Shown in pieces: positions 62,030 to 64,000 of a stretch of DNA of 64,000 nucleotides. Position numbers and translations under genes: made by a program. The first letter of the stretch is position 1, and every line of letters starts with the position of its first letter. The notes beneath the pieces are model-generated. The model worked only from the letters and a program-made list of their open reading frames with translations. It was not told the origin of the DNA and did no database searches. Origin of the DNA: CAXBID01 sp963815305 (GTDB lineage Bacteria; Bacteroidota; Bacteroidia; Flavobacteriales; Flavobacteriaceae); assembly GCA_963815305.1 (NCBI GenBank), contig CAWFFW010000001.1, positions 2,666,001 through 2,730,000 on the forward strand. The letters run 5' to 3'.

Positions 62030-63262
62030 TTAATGTTCATTTAATCTAAAATCTGAATAAGCATCCATACCATGCTCATGTACATCCAATCCTTCAAGTT
62101 CTTCTTTTTCAGGAACTCTAATACCCATAGTTTCCTTCAAAGTAAATATGATTATAAATGCGGATACGATACAAAATACCGCATAAGAGCCTACACCAAT
62201 TAATTGACTTATAAATTGATCCATACCTGCCAATTCACCAAATATACCTACAGCCAAAGTTCCCCAAATACCACATATTAAATGAACAGCGATTGCCCCT
62301 ACTGGATCGTCTAATTTTAATTTATCAATAAAAGCAACAGCGAATACGATAATAGCACCAGCAATGGCACCAATTAAAATAGCATCAGTAGGACTCATTT
62401 GATCAGCACCTGCTGTGATACCAACTAATCCTCCTAAAATACCATTTAAAAACATCGTTAAATCTAAGTTTTTATACATAGCTGTTGATACTAACATGGC
62501 GACAACACCACCAGCTGCAGCTGCTAAACATGTTGTTACTAATGTTAATGACGTTAAAGCTGGATCTGCAGAAAGTACTGAACCTCCATTAAACCCAAAC
62601 CATCCTAACCATAATATTAATACCCCAGCAGTTGCTAAAGGAATGTTATGACCTGGTATAGCTTGTGGTTTTCCGTCTTTACCAAATTTGCCAATTCTAG
62701 ACCCTAATAACCAAACGGCTACTAAAGCTGCCCAACCACCTACCGAGTGAACTAAAGTTGAACCTGCAAAGTCGTAGAAAGGCGTTTCTAAGGTTTGTAA
62801 AAAACCACCACCCCATTTCCATGAACCAGCAATAGGATACACTAAACCAACATACAACAAGGTAAAAATCATAAATGGTACAATTTTCATACGCTCAGCT
62901 ACAGCTCCAGATACAATAGTTGCAGCTGTTGCAGCAAACATCCCTTGGAATAAAAAATCTGTCCAATAAGTGTAGCCCTCGTTATAAGTTAAATCGGCAG
63001 CAGCGGCAGCATCCAAACCAAATCCTGCAAAACCAAAAAATCCTGAAGAGCCTTCAGCAAAACCTGGGTACATTAAGTTAAAACCTACTAAGCAATATAA
63101 AAGTAATCCTACGGTAATGATAAAAATGTTTTTAAATAATATGTTTATTGTATTTTTTTGTCTAGTTAGTCCGATTTCTAAAAATGCAAAACCAGTGTGC
63201 ATAAAGAAAACCAGTGCTGTACAGATCATCATCCATACATTATTTGTTGTTAATAATTCCAT
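62030..63262 (-). CDS. amt: Ammonium transporter (Amt family)
   Basis: 410 residues, about 11 TM helices. Amt features: VFFMHTGFAFLEIGLTRQKN, DFAGSTLVHSVGGWAALVAV (first conserved pore His), LGWFGFNGGSVLSADPAL and AVHLICGIWGTLAVGIFGE (second pore His). It lies 28 bp after glnK on the same strand, the classical glnK-amt pair for PII-controlled ammonium uptake. A second amt gene lies upstream of glnK. Confidence 0.95.
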   Translation of the reverse strand: MELLTTNNVWMMICTALVFFMHTGFAFLEIGLTRQKNTINILFKNIFIITVGLLLYCLVGFNLMYPGFAEGSSGFFGFAGFGLDAAAAADLTYNEGYTYWTDFLFQGMFAATAATIVSGAVAERMKIVPFMIFTLLYVGLVYPIAGSWKWGGGFLQTLETPFYDFAGSTLVHSVGGWAALVAVWLLGSRIGKFGKDGKPQAIPGHNIPLATAGVLILWLGWFGFNGGSVLSADPALTSLTLVTTCLAAAAGGVVAMLVSTAMYKNLDLTMFLNGILGGLVGITAGADQMSPTDAILIGAIAGAIIVFAVAFIDKLKLDDPVGAIAVHLICGIWGTLAVGIFGELAGMDQFISQLIGVGSYAVFCIVSAFIIIFTLKETMGIRVPEKEELEGLDVHEHGMDAYSDFRLNEH

Positions 63263-63290
63263 AATTAAATTTTTGTGTTTTAGATGATTA

Positions 63291-63629
63291 TTATTTTAAG
63301 GTCTCGCCACCTTTTTCTCCCGTTCGTATTCTATAGCATTCTTGTATATCAGATACAAAAATTTTACCATCACCTACTTCTCCAGTTCCTGCAGCACTTA
63401 TAATAGTTTGTACTGTGGTTTCAGCAAAATCATCATTTACTACAATAGAAAGATATCTTCGTTGTATATCGCTAGTGCTGTAAGAAACACCTCTATAAAC
63501 ATGTCCTTCCTTTTCATTGCCCAAACCAGTAACATCCCAGTAAGAGAAAAAGTTTACGCCTACATCATGTAACGCTTCTTTAACTACGCGATACTTTGAT
63601 TTTCTAATAATTGCTTCAATTTTCTTCAT
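63291..63629 (-). CDS. glnK: PII-family nitrogen regulatory protein
   Basis: 112 residues. T-loop with Tyr in EGHVYRGVSYSTSDIQRRYL, B-loop GTGEVGDGKIFVSDIQECYR and conserved N-terminus KKIEAIIRKSKYRVVKEAL. Binds ATP/ADP and 2-oxoglutarate and gates Amt. Sandwiched between two amt genes; it starts a unit with the downstream amt because a terminator (63723-63750) separates it from the upstream one. Confidence 0.95.
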   Translation of the reverse strand: MKKIEAIIRKSKYRVVKEALHDVGVNFFSYWDVTGLGNEKEGHVYRGVSYSTSDIQRRYLSIVVNDDFAETTVQTIISAAGTGEVGDGKIFVSDIQECYRIRTGEKGGETLK

Positions 63630-63722
63630 AATAATATTCTGTTTTCGTTTAGTTCGTATAAAAATTGAAAAATTAGGTTACCGTTTAATCTAAAAAACTA
63701 ACCTATTTAATCATATTGAAAA

Positions 63723-63750
63723 AAAATGCCTTATTTACATAAGGCATTTT
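63723..63750 (-). terminator. Terminator after the second amt gene
   Basis: Perfect 12-bp stem AAAATGCCTTAT / ATAAGGCATTTT with a 4-nt loop, downstream of the partial amt gene and upstream of glnK. Confidence 0.8.
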
Positions 63751-63778
63751 TAAATGTTTATTCAAAATGTATAAAAAA

Positions 63779-64000
63779 TTAATCTTCATCCATTTCTCTT
63801 TGTCTCTTACCTGGGTAAGCAATAGATCCGTGTTCAGAAATATCTAGACCTAAAATTTCTTCTTCTTCAGTAACGCGCAATCCAAATGTAGCTTTAAGAA
63901 TACCTAAAACTATAAATGATAATCCAACAGCCCAAACTGCGTATGCTAAAACACCAATGGCTTGAGCTCCTAATTGTGCAGCACCACCACCGTTGAATAA
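63779..64000 (-). CDS. Second ammonium transporter, N-terminus cut by window edge
   Basis: C-terminal 73 residues and stop of an Amt protein: AVWAVGLSFIVLGILKATFG (last TM helix), then the cytoplasmic tail LRVTEEEEILGLDISEHGSI with the Amt-type GLDxxEHG, ending KRQREMDED. Homologous to the tail of the 62030 gene (GLDVHEHG). The 5' part is outside the window. Confidence 0.92.
   Translation of the reverse strand, partial: LFNGGGAAQLGAQAIGVLAYAVWAVGLSFIVLGILKATFGLRVTEEEEILGLDISEHGSIAYPGKRQREMDED

Overview
The window is a chromosomal segment from a member of the Flavobacteriaceae (Bacteroidota). The evidence is strong AT bias, Bacteroidota -7 promoter boxes (TAnnTTTG) with few Shine-Dalgarno sites, CarboxypepD_reg/TonB-dependent receptors, proteins with C-terminal type IX secretion (T9SS) sorting domains, SDR-type threonine dehydrogenase, and the glnK/amt and nrdB-nrdA arrangements usual in this family. 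I cannot name a genus from sequence alone.

Layout. 1-12.9 kb is mostly housekeeping: a TonB receptor cut by the window edge, aspS, an unusual ClC protein, tadA, a secreted M36 metallopeptidase, dxs and dgt. 13.0-21.1 kb looks like a co-regulated nutrient-uptake block: a stand-alone CarboxypepD_reg protein, a beta-helix lipoprotein, a TonB receptor, a YwqK-like exported protein and a PiT phosphate transporter. Four promoters there carry AACATT-type direct repeats spaced exactly 11 bp, the geometry of PhoB/PhoP operators. 21-25.5 kb holds an RDD protein and the class I ribonucleotide reductase.

25.9-37.6 kb holds the most interesting system. An ECF sigma factor gene, the adjacent membrane TPR protein (a plausible anti-sigma factor) and a periplasmic membrane-anchored TPR-CHAT protease sit among surface proteins (an LRR T9SS protein, an FG-GAP-like T9SS protein, two lipoproteins). 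The promoters of the sigma gene and of these four surface genes share GTTTACTTTTT-N11-CAT(C/T)AAT with invariant spacing and do not show it elsewhere in the window as far as I could read. This looks like a self-contained ECF regulon, possibly gated by CHAT-protease cleavage of the anti-sigma factor.

37.7-51.4 kb is mixed: a flavin oxidoreductase whose 3' end was duplicated when a ParDE toxin-antitoxin module arrived, a C-terminal processing protease, dCMP deaminase, a HupE-like protein, threonine dehydrogenase, a CBS protein, AraC regulators, a CHASE3-PAS histidine kinase with its response regulator, and small proteins.

51.80-56.07 kb is a complete transposon of 4,270 bp: 25-bp perfect terminal inverted repeats, an 8-bp target duplication (CAAATATA), a single IS1595-family (ISXO2-like) transposase, and passengers. 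The passengers are several small ORFs, a winged-helix-like protein, a NYN nuclease with a small basic partner, two terminated small-RNA-like units, and a 66-nt element resembling the tRNA-like domain of tmRNA. It lies beside a decayed DUF1801 gene.

56.1-64 kb returns to core genes: a tail-less SSB, a 7TM-DISM hybrid histidine kinase, PEP carboxylase, and amt-glnK-amt (the last cut by the window edge).
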